From Alistipes sp. (GTDB lineage Bacteria > Bacteroidota > Bacteroidia > Bacteroidales > Rikenellaceae): a stretch of DNA of 64,000 nucleotides. The position numbers and the translations under genes are program-made. This document shows, one piece after another, positions 62,986 to 64,000 of the stretch (position 1 is its first letter; every line of letters starts with the position of its first letter). The DNA lies in contig JAFTWZ010000001.1 in assembly GCA_017465055.1 (NCBI GenBank), positions 62,001-126,000 of the forward strand, written 5' to 3'. The notes below the pieces were generated by a model. It searched no databases and had not been told where the DNA came from. It saw nothing but the letters and a program-made list of their open reading frames with translations.

Positions 62986-63105
62986 GAGGTTGAATAAAAA
63001 GATGTAGTTTTAGGCTTGCGATGCCCGAAAAAGCGGAGTTTACTGAGCGTAAATGAGCATTTTGAGGGCGAGCATAACGACAAAATACACTTTTTATTCA
63101 GCCTC
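62986..63105 (+). repeat. 120-bp inverted-end element, copy B
   Basis: Exactly 120 bp, as in copy A, with ends GAGGTTGAATAAAAAG and CTTTTTATTCAGCCTC. Body differs from copy A at only a handful of bases by eye. It lies directly upstream of tspO, so it may influence that gene. Confidence 0.9.
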
Positions 63106-63171
63106 TTTGTACATATATATGGTACACTCTTTGCGAGACGTGGTAGGAGTAAACTAATAAACAACACTCTT

Positions 63172-63627
63172 ATGAAACGATTTTTACGCTACCTGCTGCC
63201 TATAGTACTCTGCTTCGTCGTTGGGTGGATATCGTCGATATTCCAGCGCGATGCACTCATCGAGTGGTATCCATACCTCAATAAGCCAAGCATCACACCG
63301 CCTAATACTCTATTCCCAATAGCTTGGTCAATCCTATATATCTGCTCTGGACTATCGTTCGGCCGACTATGGGATTTGGGCGAGAAACGTTATACGGGCC
63401 TGTGGTTCTTGATACTGGCTCTCAACTTCCTCTGGAGCCCTATGTTCTTCTTCGTCGAGTCGCCAATATCAGGATTGGCCATAATACTTATGCTCGACAT
63501 CGCTGTGCTTAGCTATGTGCTACTAACGTGGCGCTCAAGTGCCCTTGCATCGATACTGATGATACCCTACTTAGCTTGGGTATGCTTCGCCTCATATATC
63601 AACTTTTACGTATGGCTATTTAACTAA
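63172..63627 (+). CDS. TspO/MBR family protein
   Basis: 151 residues from ATG 63172; an upstream in-frame ATG at 63016 lies inside the repeat and is rejected. Five transmembrane helices are predicted. The family pattern is visible: WYPYLNKPSITPPNTLFPIAW, then LNFLWSPMFF and the late MIPYLAWVCFASYINFYVW. It binds tetrapyrroles and related ligands in homologues; role in this organism not known. Stands between the repeat element and the rubredoxin gene. Confidence 0.94.
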   Translation: MKRFLRYLLPIVLCFVVGWISSIFQRDALIEWYPYLNKPSITPPNTLFPIAWSILYICSGLSFGRLWDLGEKRYTGLWFLILALNFLWSPMFFFVESPISGLAIILMLDIAVLSYVLLTWRSSALASILMIPYLAWVCFASYINFYVWLFN

Positions 63628-63670
63628 TTAACAATATCGTGGCAATAATCACATAAACCGTTAATTGAAT

Positions 63671-63829
63671 ATGAAAAAGTATGTTTGTACCGCCTGTGAC
63701 TACGTCTATGACCCCGAGAAGGGCGATCCAGAGAATGGTATCGCAGCAGGCACCCCATTTGAGAAACTTCCAGACGATTGGGCCTGCCCTCTGTGCGGTC
63801 TTGGCAAGGAGGTATTCGTAGAGATGTAG
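63671..63829 (+). CDS. Rubredoxin
   Basis: 52 residues, read directly from the sequence. Iron site of four cysteines in [11 protein letters not shown] (Cys6 and Cys9) and [11 protein letters not shown] (Cys39 and Cys42). The glycines and the [12 protein letters not shown] segment are typical. It is a small electron carrier; likely partner in the window is the flavodiiron protein at 35011, which lacks its own rubredoxin domain. Start is the ATG at 63671, 43 bp after tspO. Confidence 0.97.
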   Translation: MKKYVCTACDYVYDPEKGDPENGIAAGTPFEKLPDDWACPLCGLGKEVFVEM

Positions 63830-63837
63830 AGACTCAC

Positions 63838-63960
63838 GCAATGCCGTTAATGGGCCTACAATGAGTCTTGATAAGTTTAAATGAGTTACTATAAAGAGAA
63901 GGTTAACGCATATACCTCTCCTTCGTAGTAACTCATTTTAACTCATAGTAACACATATAA
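63838..63960. repeat. Decanucleotide palindrome element with conserved core
   Basis: Left arm of loosely 10-bp-spaced ATGAGTYTT / ATGAGTTACT units, core ATAAAGAGAAGGTTAACGCA TATACCTC (63890-63917) and right arm AGTAACTCAT / TTAACTCATA. It matches the element at 50231 in order and core sequence. Confidence 0.82.
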
Positions 63961-64000
63961 TATACATAGATGGAAATTAACGAAAAATAATTTGTCGGAA

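Overview
The window reads as chromosomal DNA of a Bacteroidota bacterium, most likely order Bacteroidales and possibly Rikenellaceae (Alistipes-like). The phylum assignment rests on promoters of the TTTG / TAnnTTTG type, many SPII lipoproteins with BACON, GLUG-like or fimbrillin-like domains, HU-CCDC81-type and YicC/DUF3109 genes, and few visible Shine-Dalgarno sequences. The genus is an inference from gene content and roughly balanced base composition. I see no rRNA, tRNA, CRISPR array, transposase, integrase or phage gene.

Layout. 1-4.3 kb: end of a BspA-type leucine-rich-repeat protein, then rpe, an ABC-F ATPase and rlmB. 4.4-7.7 kb: a large surface lipoprotein behind a long structured leader. 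7.7-10.4 kb: ispE with a zinc-ribbon membrane protein, an OmpA-like protein and a small conserved protein. 10.4-11.5 kb: a gene-free island of nested repeats. 11.5-19.8 kb: two FKBP lipoproteins, nhaA, an arginase-fold protein that has lost metal ligands, pdxB, mscL, a lipoprotein and an ion channel with an unusual selectivity filter. 19.9-26.4 kb: four surface lipoproteins on opposing strands. 26.9-33.1 kb: a tight operon yicC-gmk-nadD-DUF3109-M23/LysM-GH20. 33.1-43.3 kb: msrA, a YgbA-like protein, a DUF1295 membrane protein, a flavodiiron protein, zinc uptake genes without a permease, panC-panD, an orphan HsdR-N protein, a C_GCAxxG_C_C protein and a Ca2+ P-type ATPase. 43.7-49.4 kb: minus-strand housekeeping operon (zinc ribbon, Nif3, MerR, rRNA methylase, dNK, TrkA). 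49.5-57.0 kb: small membrane proteins, hsp20, rpsP-rimM, folE, mnmA, ppdK. 57.2-59.2 kb: an HTH gene whose 3' end is duplicated as a 19-bp direct repeat around 1.2 kb of foreign-looking DNA. 59.2-62.8 kb: operon HU-CCDC81 / sigma-54 activator / lptE / small protein / secG. 63.1-63.8 kb: tspO and rubredoxin.

Functional themes are envelope biogenesis (LptE, SecG, FKBPs, M23, GH20, lipoproteins), ion and osmotic balance (NhaA, MscL, channel, TrkA, Ca2+-ATPase, Znu), cofactor synthesis (PdxB, PanCD, NadD, FolE, IspE) and oxidative or nitrosative defence (flavodiiron protein, rubredoxin, MsrA, YgbA-like).

The least explained material is intergenic. There are three copies of a ~310-bp element with degenerate inverted ends, two copies of a 120-bp element with 16-bp inverted ends (one nested in the 310-bp element), a dispersed terminator hairpin, and 10-bp-period palindromic arrays at six loci. 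The segment at 57499-58725 combines a 19-bp direct repeat, an AT-rich lipoprotein fragment and a multi-stem leader RNA, and is the best candidate for something undescribed. All pairings and repeats were read by eye.
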